Assembly (NCBI RefSeq): GCF_000282375.1
Contig: NZ_AKJK01000005.1
Coordinates: 62,001 to 126,000, forward strand
Reading direction: 5' to 3'
Origin: Pseudomonas sp. GM50
GTDB lineage: Bacteria; Pseudomonadota; Gammaproteobacteria; Pseudomonadales; Pseudomonadaceae
Length of the DNA stretch: 64,000 bases
Of the stretch, positions 35,041 through 43,658 are shown one piece after another. The position numbers and the translations under genes were made by a program. A model generated the notes under the pieces. That model did not search any database. It worked only from the letters and a program-made list of their open reading frames with translations, and was not told the DNA's origin. How positions within the stretch are numbered: the first letter of the stretch is position 1; every line of letters begins with the position of its first letter.

Positions 35041-35710
35041 CGACGCGCAGCCAGCGCTCCAGCAGCTTGAAGCCGCGAACCAGCACGTAAGCCATCAGCA
35101 GATAGAACATGCCCGCGGCGAAGAAAATCTCCACCGGCAGGTAGGTGCGGGCAATGATGGTGCGGGCCATGCCGGTCAATTCCAGCAGGGTCACGGTGCT
35201 GGCCAGGGCACTGGCCTTGAGCATCAGGATCACTTCGTTGCTGTAGGCCGGCAGGCCGATGCGCGCCGCACGCGGCAGCATGATGTAGAACAGCGCCTTG
35301 GCCCGGGACATGCCCAGCGCCCGTGCCGCTTCGATCTCGCCCGGAGGAATCGCCTGGATCGCGCCGCGCAGGATCTCGGCGATGTAGGCTGCGGTGTGCA
35401 GGGTCATGGTCGCGGTGGCGCACCAGAACGGATCGCGCAAGTACGGCCACATCGAGCTGTTACGCACCGCGTCGAACTGCGCCAGGCCGTAGTAGACCAG
35501 GAACAGCTGAACCAGCAACGGCGTGCCACGGAAAAAGAAGATGTAGCCGTAGGGAAATGCCCGCACGTACCAGAGTCGCGACGAGCGGGCGATGCCCAGC
35601 GGAATTGCCAGCAGCAACCCGGCGATCACGGCGATGGCCACCAGTTCCAGGGTCAGTGTTGCGCCCTGAGCCAGTTTCGGCAGCCACTTGATGATGACTT
35701 CCCAGTTCAT
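35021..35710 (-). CDS. Polar amino-acid ABC transporter permease (HisM/ArtM type)
   Basis: A 229-aa inner-membrane permease with about five segments and the EAA loop EIEAARALGMSRAKALFYIM, which contacts the ATPase. The ATG complement at 35708-35710 forms an ATGA overlap with the preceding permease, so the two are coupled; a longer frame upstream is antisense to that gene's coding sequence. It pairs with the 35707-36402 permease, a binding protein and an ATPase for uptake of basic amino acids or histidine. Confidence 0.92.
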   Translation of the reverse strand: MNWEVIIKWLPKLAQGATLTLELVAIAVIAGLLLAIPLGIARSSRLWYVRAFPYGYIFFFRGTPLLVQLFLVYYGLAQFDAVRNSSMWPYLRDPFWCATATMTLHTAAYIAEILRGAIQAIPPGEIEAARALGMSRAKALFYIMLPRAARIGLPAYSNEVILMLKASALASTVTLLELTGMARTIIARTYLPVEIFFAAGMFYLLMAYVLVRGFKLLERWLRVDACQGR

Positions 35711-36402
35711 TGGGTGCTCCTGGCGAAGCCGCGAGCGGCGCGTCGTTCCATAAAGTGCATGCCGGTCATGGCCAGAACGGTCAGGCCCAGATACATGAAG
35801 GCGGCCACCATATAGAAGGTGAACGGTTGCTTGGACACGGTCACGCCGATTTGCGCGTGACGCATGATTTCTTCCAGGCCGATGACGGATACCAGCGCGG
35901 TGTCTTTCATCAGGATCATGAACAGGTTGCCCAGGCCCGGCAGGGCGATGCGCCACATCTGCGGCATGATCAGCTTGGTGAAGATGCGAAACTTCGACAG
36001 GCCCAGGGCCACGCCGGCTTCACGGTGACCTTTGGGGATCGCCAGAATCGCGCCGCGAAACACTTCCGTGGCGTAGGCGCCGAAGCACAGTCCCAGCGCA
36101 ATCACGCCGGCGGCGAAGGCATTGAGTTCGAGGTCGGGGTTGCCGAAGAACTCGCCCAGGGCACGCATCAGGTTGACCGTGCCGAAGTAGATCAACAGCA
36201 CCCAGAGCAATTCCGGGATGCCGCGAACCAATGTTGAATAAGTACCGCCAAGCCATTGCAGCGGCTTGTACGGGGAAGTCTTGGCCAAGGCGCCGAGCAG
36301 ACCGAGCACCAGCCCCAGGCACAAGGCCGAGAGTGCCAGTTTCACAGTCATCAGCGCACCAGCGGCGAGCGCCGGGCCGAATCCGTAGAGGTCGATAATC
36401 AT
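35707..36402 (-). CDS. Polar amino-acid ABC transporter permease (HisQ/ArtQ type)
   Basis: A 231-aa permease with VRGIPELLWVLLIYFG, typical of HisQ-type subunits, and the EAA loop GHREAGVALGLSKFRIFTKL. It lies between the binding-protein gene (78 bp upstream) and the second permease (ATGA overlap). Confidence 0.92.
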   Translation of the reverse strand: MIIDLYGFGPALAAGALMTVKLALSALCLGLVLGLLGALAKTSPYKPLQWLGGTYSTLVRGIPELLWVLLIYFGTVNLMRALGEFFGNPDLELNAFAAGVIALGLCFGAYATEVFRGAILAIPKGHREAGVALGLSKFRIFTKLIMPQMWRIALPGLGNLFMILMKDTALVSVIGLEEIMRHAQIGVTVSKQPFTFYMVAAFMYLGLTVLAMTGMHFMERRAARGFARSTQ

Positions 36403-36480
36403 GGATTTCTTTTCAAATCGCGGCAGGCAATGCGAAGGACCGGCACCGTCAGCGGACGGTGCCGGTCAGGCAGCTCAGAA

Positions 36481-37227
36481 TCAATAGATGCTGAACGGGA
36501 AGTACTTGTCGTTGATCTTTTTGTAAGTGCCGTCAGCGACGATTTCTTTCAGCGCGGTGTTCAGCTTCTCGCGGATCGCGTCGCCTTTACGTACAGCGAT
36601 ACCGATCTTGTCGCTTTCTTCCACCGGGTCGCCCTTGAATTCATAAGCACGGCCGGCGTCGCTTTTCAGCCACTCGTAGTTGACGTACTTGTCGGCCAGG
36701 ATGCCGTCCAGACGACCCGAAGTCAGGTCCAGGTAGGCGTTTTCCTGGGTGTCGTAGAGTTTGATTTCGACGCCTTCCATGTTGTCTTCAAGCCAGGTGC
36801 CGGCCAGGGTCGCGCGTTGGGCGCCGATCACCTTGCCTTGCAGCGAAGCCTTGTCGGTTTTGAAGTCGACGTTTTTCGGCGCGATGAACTGCAGCTTGTT
36901 GGAGTAGTACGGTTCGGTGAAGTCCACCGCTTGCTTGCGCTCGTCGGTGATCGACATCGAGGAGATCAGGAAGTCGAACTTCTTGGCGTTCAGCGCCGGG
37001 ATGATGCCGTCCCAGTCGGACGTAACCACGGTGCACTCGACTTTCATCTTGGCGCACAGGGCATCGCCGATATCTTTGTCGAAGCCGACGACATTGCCAC
37101 TGGCATCTTTGTTGTTGAATGGCGGGTAAGCCGCTTCGATGCCCATCTTCAAGGTCTCGGCGGCGGCACCGGCACTGAAGGCCAGGGTGACGGCAGCGGC
37201 CAGGAAGATTTTTTTGTAGTTCTGCAT
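36481..37227 (-). CDS. Periplasmic basic amino-acid binding protein (LAO/HisJ type)
   Basis: A 248-aa solute-binding protein. It has a signal peptide (residues 1-23, ending AGAAAE), then LKMGIEAAYPPFNNKDASGN and DFLISSMSITDERKQAVDFT, both hallmarks of Lys/Arg/Orn/His-binding proteins. It is the second gene of the transporter operon and delivers ligand to the two permeases. The exact ligand cannot be told from sequence. Confidence 0.93.
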   Translation of the reverse strand: MQNYKKIFLAAAVTLAFSAGAAAETLKMGIEAAYPPFNNKDASGNVVGFDKDIGDALCAKMKVECTVVTSDWDGIIPALNAKKFDFLISSMSITDERKQAVDFTEPYYSNKLQFIAPKNVDFKTDKASLQGKVIGAQRATLAGTWLEDNMEGVEIKLYDTQENAYLDLTSGRLDGILADKYVNYEWLKSDAGRAYEFKGDPVEESDKIGIAVRKGDAIREKLNTALKEIVADGTYKKINDKYFPFSIY

Positions 37228-37240
37228 GCGGGTAGCTCCG

Positions 37241-38014
37241 TTAGCGGTTGCTGGACATGAATTGTTTGCAGCGCGCCGAAAGCGGGTTTTCGAACACCTG
37301 CTGTGGCGATCCTTGCTCTTCTACCAAGCCTTGGTGGAGGAACACCACTTCGCTGGAAACCTGACGGGCAAAGCCCATTTCATGGGTCACGAGCAGCATG
37401 GTGCGGCCTTCTTCGGCCAATGCGCGGATGACATTAAGTACTTCCTGGACCATTTCCGGGTCAAGGGCGGAGGTGGGTTCGTCGAACAGGATCACCTTGG
37501 GCTGCATCGCCAACGTGCGGGCAATGGCCGCGCGTTGTTGCTGGCCGCCGGAGAGTTGCGCCGGGTAGGCGTGACGCTTGTCAGCGATGCCGACCTTGGC
37601 CAGCAAGGCTTCGGCGACTTCGATGGCTTCGGCTTTGCTTTGGCCGAGCACGCGGCGCGGGGCTTCGATGATGTTGTCGAGCACGCTCATATGCGGCCAG
37701 AGATTAAAGTTTTGAAATACAAAACCAATCTCGCTGCGCAGGCGATTGATCTGCTTGCCGTCGGCCGCGACCAGTTCACCGTTCTTGGCGGCTTTGAGTT
37801 TGAGTTCTTCCCCGGCCACCAGGATCTGGCCCTGGTGCGGGTTTTCCAGCAGGTTGATGCAACGCAGGAACGTGGACTTGCCGGAACCGGAGGAACCCAG
37901 GATCGAGATCACGTCGCCGTCGCGGGCGGTCAGCGAGATGCCTTTGAGCACCTCAAGCTGTCCGTAGCGTTTGTGCAAGTTGCGGATTTCAAGCGCGGGC
38001 GTGGCCTCAGCCAT
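37241..38014 (-). CDS. Polar amino-acid ABC transporter ATPase
   Basis: A 257-aa ATPase with Walker A GSSGSGKST, signature LSGGQQQR and Walker B VILFDEPTSALDP. First gene of the minus-strand operon ATPase-binding protein-permease-permease-methyltransferase. The start ATG at 38014 has GAGGAACGC upstream. Confidence 0.95.
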   Translation of the reverse strand: MAEATPALEIRNLHKRYGQLEVLKGISLTARDGDVISILGSSGSGKSTFLRCINLLENPHQGQILVAGEELKLKAAKNGELVAADGKQINRLRSEIGFVFQNFNLWPHMSVLDNIIEAPRRVLGQSKAEAIEVAEALLAKVGIADKRHAYPAQLSGGQQQRAAIARTLAMQPKVILFDEPTSALDPEMVQEVLNVIRALAEEGRTMLLVTHEMGFARQVSSEVVFLHQGLVEEQGSPQQVFENPLSARCKQFMSSNR

Positions 38015-38568
38015 GTGCGTTCCTCATAGTGTTTTGCGCTCCTGCTGTTGGTGGCCTTCCTGGCGAGGCGGCCAAGCTAGCATAGCGTTCGAATGGCAGC
38101 CAACAGCGCTACGGACGGTAAGCGGGTGGCATGTGGCAGGTTGTCGCATCGGCACAGCAGACTGTCGCCCCATCAACAACCGAACAGCCGTTTGAACAAG
38201 CTTCGGCGCGGCTGTCGCGTAAAAAAAGGCGCGATGTTGCCAGCTTTGGCGGGGTGTTGGAAGCGCTAACCGGCCAAACGTTCCTGATCTGCACTTTTAT
38301 TGTGCGCGCCTGAATTTTTTGGTGTGTTTCCGGTGCGCTGATTCGTTCTTGAAGTGGGTGGCAGGGTAACGCTCTGGCGAAATGCCATTAATCTCAATGA
38401 CTTGCGATTATCGCTCGTTCAGCGTCCAGCCCCCGTGAACCGGGCGCATGAAACATTTTGGCGCAATTATTGCGTGCAGAATAAGGAACGCCCTGTTGGT
38501 TTCTTTTTACGAGAAAGAAAATGCCAGACGGGGTGGACTGAATCGCTTTCCTTGCAAAGGTAGTTTCA
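38015..38568. other. Divergent promoter region, ABC operon / GABA permease
   Basis: 554 bp with no gene. A short hairpin-rich patch at 38200-38300 is unremarkable. The clearest signal is the sigma-54-like promoter at 38459-38474. Confidence 0.5.
38459..38474 (+). promoter_or_regulatory. Sigma-54-like promoter upstream of the GABA permease
   Basis: TGGCGC-AATTA-TTGCG matches the -24/-12 pattern TGGCAC-N5-TTGCW apart from two positions, about 95 bp before the start codon. It suggests RpoN/nitrogen-linked control. Confidence 0.55.
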
Positions 38569-39960
38569 ATGAGCAGCACCCAAAGCTCCAATGGCCTCGA
38601 ACAGGGGCTCAAACCGCGTCATGTGACTATGTTGTCGATCGCCGGGGTGATCGGCGCCGGCCTGTTCGTTGGCTCGGGTCACGCCATCGCAGCTGCCGGT
38701 CCAGCTGTGCTGTTGGCCTACGCTGCCGCCGGTGCCCTGGTGGTGCTGGTGATGCGCATGCTTGGCGAAATGGCGGTTGCTTCGCCGGACACCGGCTCCT
38801 TCTCGACGTACGCCGATCGCGCGATCGGTCACTGGGCCGGTTTCACCATCGGCTGGCTCTACTGGTGGTTCTGGGTTTTGGTCATCCCGCTGGAGGCAAA
38901 CGCCGCCGCGACCATCCTGCATGCCTGGTTCCCGAATGTGGCGATCTGGGCGTTCACCCTGGTCATCACATTATTGCTGACGGTGACCAACCTGTTCAGC
39001 GTGAAGAACTATGGTGAATTCGAATTTTGGTTCGCCTTGGTCAAAGTCATCGCGATCATCGGTTTCATCGGCCTCGGCATTCTGGCGATTTTCGGCTTCC
39101 TGCCGACCAGCCAGGTCAGCGGCGTTTCGCACCTGTTCGATACACAAGGCTTCTTGCCAAACGGCATGGGCGCTGTGCTGGGTGCCATCCTGACCACCAT
39201 GTTTTCCTTCATGGGCACCGAGATCGTGACCATTGCGGCCGCGGAATCGAAGAACCCAGGCCAGCAAATCTCCAAGGCCACTAACTCGGTGATCTGGCGG
39301 ATTGGCTTGTTCTACCTCGTGTCGATCTTCATCGTCGTGGCCTTGGTGCCATGGAACGATCCGGTTCTGGCCAGCGTCGGTTCCTACCAGACTGTGCTGG
39401 AACGCATGGGTATCCCGAATGCCAAGCTGATCGTCGACATCGTGGTGCTGGTTGCGGTAACCAGCTGCCTGAACTCGGCGCTGTACACTGCTTCGCGCAT
39501 GATGTTCTCGTTGGGCAAGCGCGGCGATGCGCCGGCCGTTTCCCAGCGCACCAACAAGAGCGGCACACCTTACTGGGCCGTGATGCTGTCGACCGCAGCT
39601 GCGTTTCTTGCAGTGTTCGCCAACTACGTGGCCCCGGCCGCCGTGTTCGAGTTCCTGCTGGCCAGCTCCGGCGCTATCGCGCTGCTGGTGTACCTGGTGA
39701 TCGCCATCTCCCAACTGCGTATGCGCAAGCAGCGTATGGCTCGCGGTGAAAAAATCGCCTTCAGCATGTGGTTGTTCCCGGGCCTGACCTACGCGGTGAT
39801 CGTATTCATCGTCGCGGCCCTGACCATCATGCTGTTCCAGGAAGCCCATCGCGTGGAGATCCTCGCGACCGGTTTGCTGAGCCTGTTGGTAGTGGCTGCC
39901 GGGTTGTTTGTGGCTCGCCGTCGCAAGCTGGAGCGGCGTGGAGCGGTGGTGTTGAATTGA
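38569..39960 (+). CDS. gabP: GABA permease-like APC amino-acid transporter
   Basis: A 463-aa APC/AAT permease of about 12 segments. It starts GLKPRHVTMLSIAGVIGAGL and carries GEMAVASPDTGSFSTYADRA, FSFMGTEIVTIAAAESKNP and SCLNSALYTASRMMFSL, which match GabP of E. coli and Pseudomonas. It imports 4-aminobutyrate by proton symport. A sigma-54-like promoter lies upstream and a terminator follows at 39978-40016; it is monocistronic. It could be a close amino-acid permease paralogue. Confidence 0.85.
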   Translation: MSSTQSSNGLEQGLKPRHVTMLSIAGVIGAGLFVGSGHAIAAAGPAVLLAYAAAGALVVLVMRMLGEMAVASPDTGSFSTYADRAIGHWAGFTIGWLYWWFWVLVIPLEANAAATILHAWFPNVAIWAFTLVITLLLTVTNLFSVKNYGEFEFWFALVKVIAIIGFIGLGILAIFGFLPTSQVSGVSHLFDTQGFLPNGMGAVLGAILTTMFSFMGTEIVTIAAAESKNPGQQISKATNSVIWRIGLFYLVSIFIVVALVPWNDPVLASVGSYQTVLERMGIPNAKLIVDIVVLVAVTSCLNSALYTASRMMFSLGKRGDAPAVSQRTNKSGTPYWAVMLSTAAAFLAVFANYVAPAAVFEFLLASSGAIALLVYLVIAISQLRMRKQRMARGEKIAFSMWLFPGLTYAVIVFIVAALTIMLFQEAHRVEILATGLLSLLVVAAGLFVARRRKLERRGAVVLN

Positions 39961-39977
39961 TTCGCACTGCGTAACGC

Positions 39978-40016
39978 AAAACGGCCGCTGTCAGTGATGA
40001 CAAGCGGCCGTTTTTA
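39978..40016. terminator. Bidirectional terminator
   Basis: AAAACGGCCGCT pairs with AGCGGCCGTTTTT, with A and T runs on each side. It serves gabP and the convergent small-protein pair. Confidence 0.85.
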
Positions 40017-40030
40017 CTTCCGGGGTAGCC

Positions 40031-40483
40031 TTACTCGGCCTTTTCTTCCGGGGCATCCAGTGACTGGCGATAGCTGTCCAGCGCATCGCCAAAGTCGGTG
40101 ATGAATTGCGGGTCGGTCAGCCAGGCCTGGGCGGCATCGCGGTCCATGCCATCAGCCCACATGCGGTAGTCGATCAGCATGTCGGCGGCCAGGTGCGTGG
40201 CGGCCATGGCTTCGTTGTCGGCGTTTTCCATGTCCAGCAGTTCTGGATGATCGCTGATGATCCCGGCGAGGTTCGACAGCAGGGTCAGCAGCATGTCGTT
40301 GCGGCTGATGGCTTCGGCGTCACGCATTTTGCTGAACATCGCCAGGGTGTATTCCGGGATCGGCTCACCGATGTCGCCCAGATCATCATCCAGCGTGGCG
40401 GGTTTTCTGCCGTGGATATTGATTTGCTTGGCTTTGATCTTTGCGCGTTTGGCGCGTTTCTGTTGTTTGTTCAGGGATGCCAT
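40031..40483 (-). CDS. Small Lys-rich-headed hypothetical protein (150 aa), paralogue 1
   Basis: Begins MASLNKQQKRAKRAKIKAKQ, a strongly basic head that could bind nucleic acid or ribosomes, followed by an acidic helical body. That body includes ADMLIDYRMWADGMDRDAAQ and AWLTDPQFITDFGDALDSYR. It is a tandem paralogue of the gene at 40490-40906 and starts 6 bp after it. No known domain is recognised. Confidence 0.75.
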   Translation of the reverse strand: MASLNKQQKRAKRAKIKAKQINIHGRKPATLDDDLGDIGEPIPEYTLAMFSKMRDAEAISRNDMLLTLLSNLAGIISDHPELLDMENADNEAMAATHLAADMLIDYRMWADGMDRDAAQAWLTDPQFITDFGDALDSYRQSLDAPEEKAE

Positions 40484-40489
40484 GGGAAC

Positions 40490-40906
40490 TCAGTTTGGTT
40501 TCTGTTGGGTTTGGGCCGCGATGGCGTCGGACGCCGCCACGTAGTCAGCCTGGAAGGCCGCAGACTCGATCCACGCCAAGGCGCCGGCTTCGTCTGTCTC
40601 GGTGGACCATTGGCGGTATTCGATCAGTGCCGCGAGGATGAAGTCCATTGCGCCTTCCTCGCCTTCCTGTTCGTACACCAGTTCCAGCAGCGGGTCTTCG
40701 AGGAAGGCTGCGCACATCGCTTGCTGACTGGTTTTTTCAGCGTCGATCATTTTCTTGAACAGTTCGGTCAGGTCCACCGATTCGAAGTCGATGCGATCGT
40801 CGTTCGGGTCCAGCTCGACCGGCGCGGCAGCCCGCTGGGTGCGGTTCTGCTTGGCCTTGGCTTTGGCGCGGGAGGCGCGTTTGTTCTGCTTGTTGGCGGA
40901 GGCCAT
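40490..40906 (-). CDS. Small Lys-rich-headed hypothetical protein (138 aa), paralogue 2
   Basis: Begins MASANKQNKRASRAKAKAKQ and later reads ILAALIEYRQWSTETDEAGA and AWIESAAFQADYVAASDAIA, mirroring paralogue 1. The ATG at 40906 was chosen because the head aligns with its neighbour; the frame extends further upstream only through the hydrolase-gene end. It is co-transcribed with paralogue 1. The function is unknown. Confidence 0.75.
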   Translation of the reverse strand: MASANKQNKRASRAKAKAKQNRTQRAAAPVELDPNDDRIDFESVDLTELFKKMIDAEKTSQQAMCAAFLEDPLLELVYEQEGEEGAMDFILAALIEYRQWSTETDEAGALAWIESAAFQADYVAASDAIAAQTQQKPN

Positions 40907-40943
40907 GGGTGTCGTTCCGTAATTCATTGAGGGGGCGCATCCA

Positions 40944-41918
40944 TCAACTGCGTGGCACTCGCCGCCCGGGTGTGTCGGGGGCCAGCTCGCCGGTTTGCAG
41001 CCAGGACAATGCAATGGGCCATAGTGTGGCTTGGTATGCGCTGCGAAAAAAGGCGAAATGTCCGACTTCTTCCTCGCCGATGTCTTCGGGGGCGATTCGC
41101 AGGTGGGTATTTGTGCTGCCAGTGAAGTAACCGAGCAGGCGTTCGATAGCCGCAATCGTGCCGTAAGGATCGTCGCTGAGGCTGATGGCCAGGTTTTGTG
41201 CGGTGACGCTCCCGAACGGCAACTGGCCGCTTTTGACGTGGATGACGCGACCGCTGGGGCGTTTCTCGTATCGGGCGGTGGGCATGCTCCAGTCGCGAAC
41301 TACACCGGCCGGCGTGTCTTCGAGCCAACCCAGGCGCTTGCCGGGGAAGTAGCCGTAAAGCATCGTTATCAACGGCATTGCCACATGCCACTTGGCGAAC
41401 ATCCGCCAACGATGGGCGGGGGCATAGTCGCGCCAGTAAGCGAACTGCGCACCCACTGTCACCAGGCGTCGGATCACATGCCCCGAGGCACCCAGCCCTG
41501 CCGCACAGCCGCCGAAGCTGTGGCCGACGACATCGACGGGTTGCTGTGGAAATTCGCGTTGCGCTCTTTGCAACATTGCCTCGAAATCCAGCGCGCCCCA
41601 GTCGGACCAAGAAGCCTCAAGCCCCTTCAGCGACGCAGGGCGCGACTCGCCGATGCCGCGGTAGTCATAGGTGATCACGTCGAAGCCGTTGGCGAACAGG
41701 TAATCGGCAAAGCGCGAGTAGTGTCGGCAACGGACGGAGGTGGCAGCGTTGATGATCACTACCGGGCGGATTGGGTCTTGATTCGCATGCCGCCAGGTGA
41801 AGCCGCCAAGGATGAAACCGTCGGCGGCGGGTTCGTTGAACGGCTCTCCGGCGGCACTGGAGGGGCGTTTTCCGAATTGGAGCATTGGAAATTGCGTGAG
41901 CAGGATTTGTTGTCTCAT
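40944..41918 (-). CDS. Alpha/beta hydrolase
   Basis: A 324-aa serine hydrolase of the S33/lysophospholipase type. The nucleophile elbow is GHSFGG in VDVVGHSFGGCAAG, DVITYDYRGIGES gives the oxyanion-side motif, and His in VGHFAFFR is a likely catalytic base. Start 41918 has CGGAGCACCA upstream; an earlier in-frame ATG at 41945 lacks a ribosome site. Possibly the first gene of the unit with the two Lys-rich paralogues downstream. Confidence 0.82.
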   Translation of the reverse strand: MRQQILLTQFPMLQFGKRPSSAAGEPFNEPAADGFILGGFTWRHANQDPIRPVVIINAATSVRCRHYSRFADYLFANGFDVITYDYRGIGESRPASLKGLEASWSDWGALDFEAMLQRAQREFPQQPVDVVGHSFGGCAAGLGASGHVIRRLVTVGAQFAYWRDYAPAHRWRMFAKWHVAMPLITMLYGYFPGKRLGWLEDTPAGVVRDWSMPTARYEKRPSGRVIHVKSGQLPFGSVTAQNLAISLSDDPYGTIAAIERLLGYFTGSTNTHLRIAPEDIGEEEVGHFAFFRSAYQATLWPIALSWLQTGELAPDTPGRRVPRS

Positions 41919-41975
41919 TGGTGCTCCGTTGCTAACCGGGCCCATTCAGAGCGAGAAAGTTTGTCTAGAGTTTGT

Positions 41976-43658
41976 CTACGGTATTGCGTCAGTAAAACGC
42001 CTGAGAATCCAGCGGCCTTTGTGCAAACTGCCTGATTTTTCAATGCTTTGGTCACGTGTCGACATCGAGTGCAGCAAATTGCGAAATTTGTTCTGCTTTT
42101 GTTTTTCGTCTAAAGCATCCGATAGTTTATCTAGGATTAGCGCGACTAGCTCAAGGCGTGATGCTGAGCCATATTGCCTCAAATAATCGAGAATCAGATC
42201 TTTGTAGTAGCCATCATTGAAAGCTCGGTTGCGGATATAGTCGCTTTGGTTTCCCGTGCTGCGCGCCACTTGGGCGGCAGCGTAATAATTCGGTTTTCGC
42301 CCCTCGATAAGCCCTTGCTTGCGCAGCAAGGCCGCGGCATTTTCTGTGATGGGTTGTCTTTTCTGCACCCTGTCCAGCAGCATGACTGTGTTCAATGGCA
42401 GATCCTGATTTTCCAACAGTAGACGGGTGTAGTTTTCGTCGATCACGTTCCCGTAAATCTCCAGCACAACTTTGTTTTCCTTGGACTTGCTGTAGTCCGG
42501 CAGTGGGAAGTATCGGCTACGTTGGGACAGAGTCATGGTGGAAATGCCGAAACCCATGGTGTCGATCATGTTCAAGCCGACCATCGCTTGGGTGAGCCAA
42601 GGGTTACGGTAGCGGCTTGGCGTATGCTCGCCGCTGAAGTAATCCTCAGGTTCACCCTCATAGAAACCGCCAGCATTTTCGAATACCAATCTGTCGACGC
42701 GCTCGATGACGATGATGCGTGAGCGCAGTTGATAGTCCTGATGGGCAATGCAGTTGTGCAAGGCTTCCAGGATGACGCGAGTGTCATATTTGCTGACTTC
42801 GGTGGCCAGTAATTGGTTTTGTGGAAAAAGCTTGTAGTCAAGATTACGTATGCGATGCAGCACCTGAGTCGTCGTCAGTAAAAACGGTAGGCCAAAGTGT
42901 TCGTATGCCTGTTCTTCGCCTGCGAGTTTCCAGGTGATTTGTGCCAGGGTTGGCAGAAAATGACTGGCTTCTCGTTTGCCCACCAACAACAAAGCGGAGT
43001 GCGTGATGCATCCCTGAATAGTCAGCTTCGCCTTGTCCAGAAAAGTCGCCAGATCCCAGGTTTGAATGTCTTCAGCAAATGAAGCATTACGGTGTTTCTC
43101 CGCAAACTTCTGTCGTGCTACGTCGACCGCCTGTTCATCAAGGTCGGCGTGGGTCGCGCCTAATACCGTCTGAGCCGACCAATCCTGTATGTCGATAGGC
43201 TCATTCAAAATAGCCTCTAGCCGTTCCTGCCGCATCTCAATCAATACATCGTCCAACCGCTGCCAAGCTTTATCGTGCGCATAAACCGGCAGCCTCGGCC
43301 TATGCCTGGGAATATGAAACACCCAGACGGTCTTGCCGGTATCGCTGGTAGTGAAACTTTCGATGCAAAAACCTTCCGAGTTCAGATTGCAGCAACGCCC
43401 GAGCAAACGCTGGCGAATGTTTTCAGGTGTGTAGTCATGGAACTGCTGGACTCCGACAATGTGTAGCGAACAATCCTGGACGCCGATCACCAAATGACCT
43501 CCGGCCATATTTGCGATGGCGGATAGATAACTCGCAATATCTGCACCTTTGCGTCCGGACACGGCATGAGTAAGGTTCTTGAACTCCTTCCACTCGCAGG
43601 CAGTGTTTTCCTTGGGGTATTTGCCGCGTAGGTAGTTTTGAAGGGCCAACTCGTTCAC
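41976..43658 (-). CDS. AlbA_2 (Schlafen-like) / HATPase_c_4 protein
   Basis: A 560-aa protein. The AlbA_2 domain at the N-terminus (CEWKEFKNLTHAVSGRKGAD, then SAIANMAGGHLVIGVQD) is followed by a GHKL-type region with ILEALHNCIAHQDYQLRSRI (around residue 291). It ends with a winged-helix-like tail rich in Leu/Arg. It overlaps the upstream nuclease gene by ATGA (43655-43658). It is related in domain plan, not in close sequence, to the element protein at 29701-31689. With the nuclease it may form a two-gene conflict module. Confidence 0.8.
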   Translation of the reverse strand: MNELALQNYLRGKYPKENTACEWKEFKNLTHAVSGRKGADIASYLSAIANMAGGHLVIGVQDCSLHIVGVQQFHDYTPENIRQRLLGRCCNLNSEGFCIESFTTSDTGKTVWVFHIPRHRPRLPVYAHDKAWQRLDDVLIEMRQERLEAILNEPIDIQDWSAQTVLGATHADLDEQAVDVARQKFAEKHRNASFAEDIQTWDLATFLDKAKLTIQGCITHSALLLVGKREASHFLPTLAQITWKLAGEEQAYEHFGLPFLLTTTQVLHRIRNLDYKLFPQNQLLATEVSKYDTRVILEALHNCIAHQDYQLRSRIIVIERVDRLVFENAGGFYEGEPEDYFSGEHTPSRYRNPWLTQAMVGLNMIDTMGFGISTMTLSQRSRYFPLPDYSKSKENKVVLEIYGNVIDENYTRLLLENQDLPLNTVMLLDRVQKRQPITENAAALLRKQGLIEGRKPNYYAAAQVARSTGNQSDYIRNRAFNDGYYKDLILDYLRQYGSASRLELVALILDKLSDALDEKQKQNKFRNLLHSMSTRDQSIEKSGSLHKGRWILRRFTDAIP

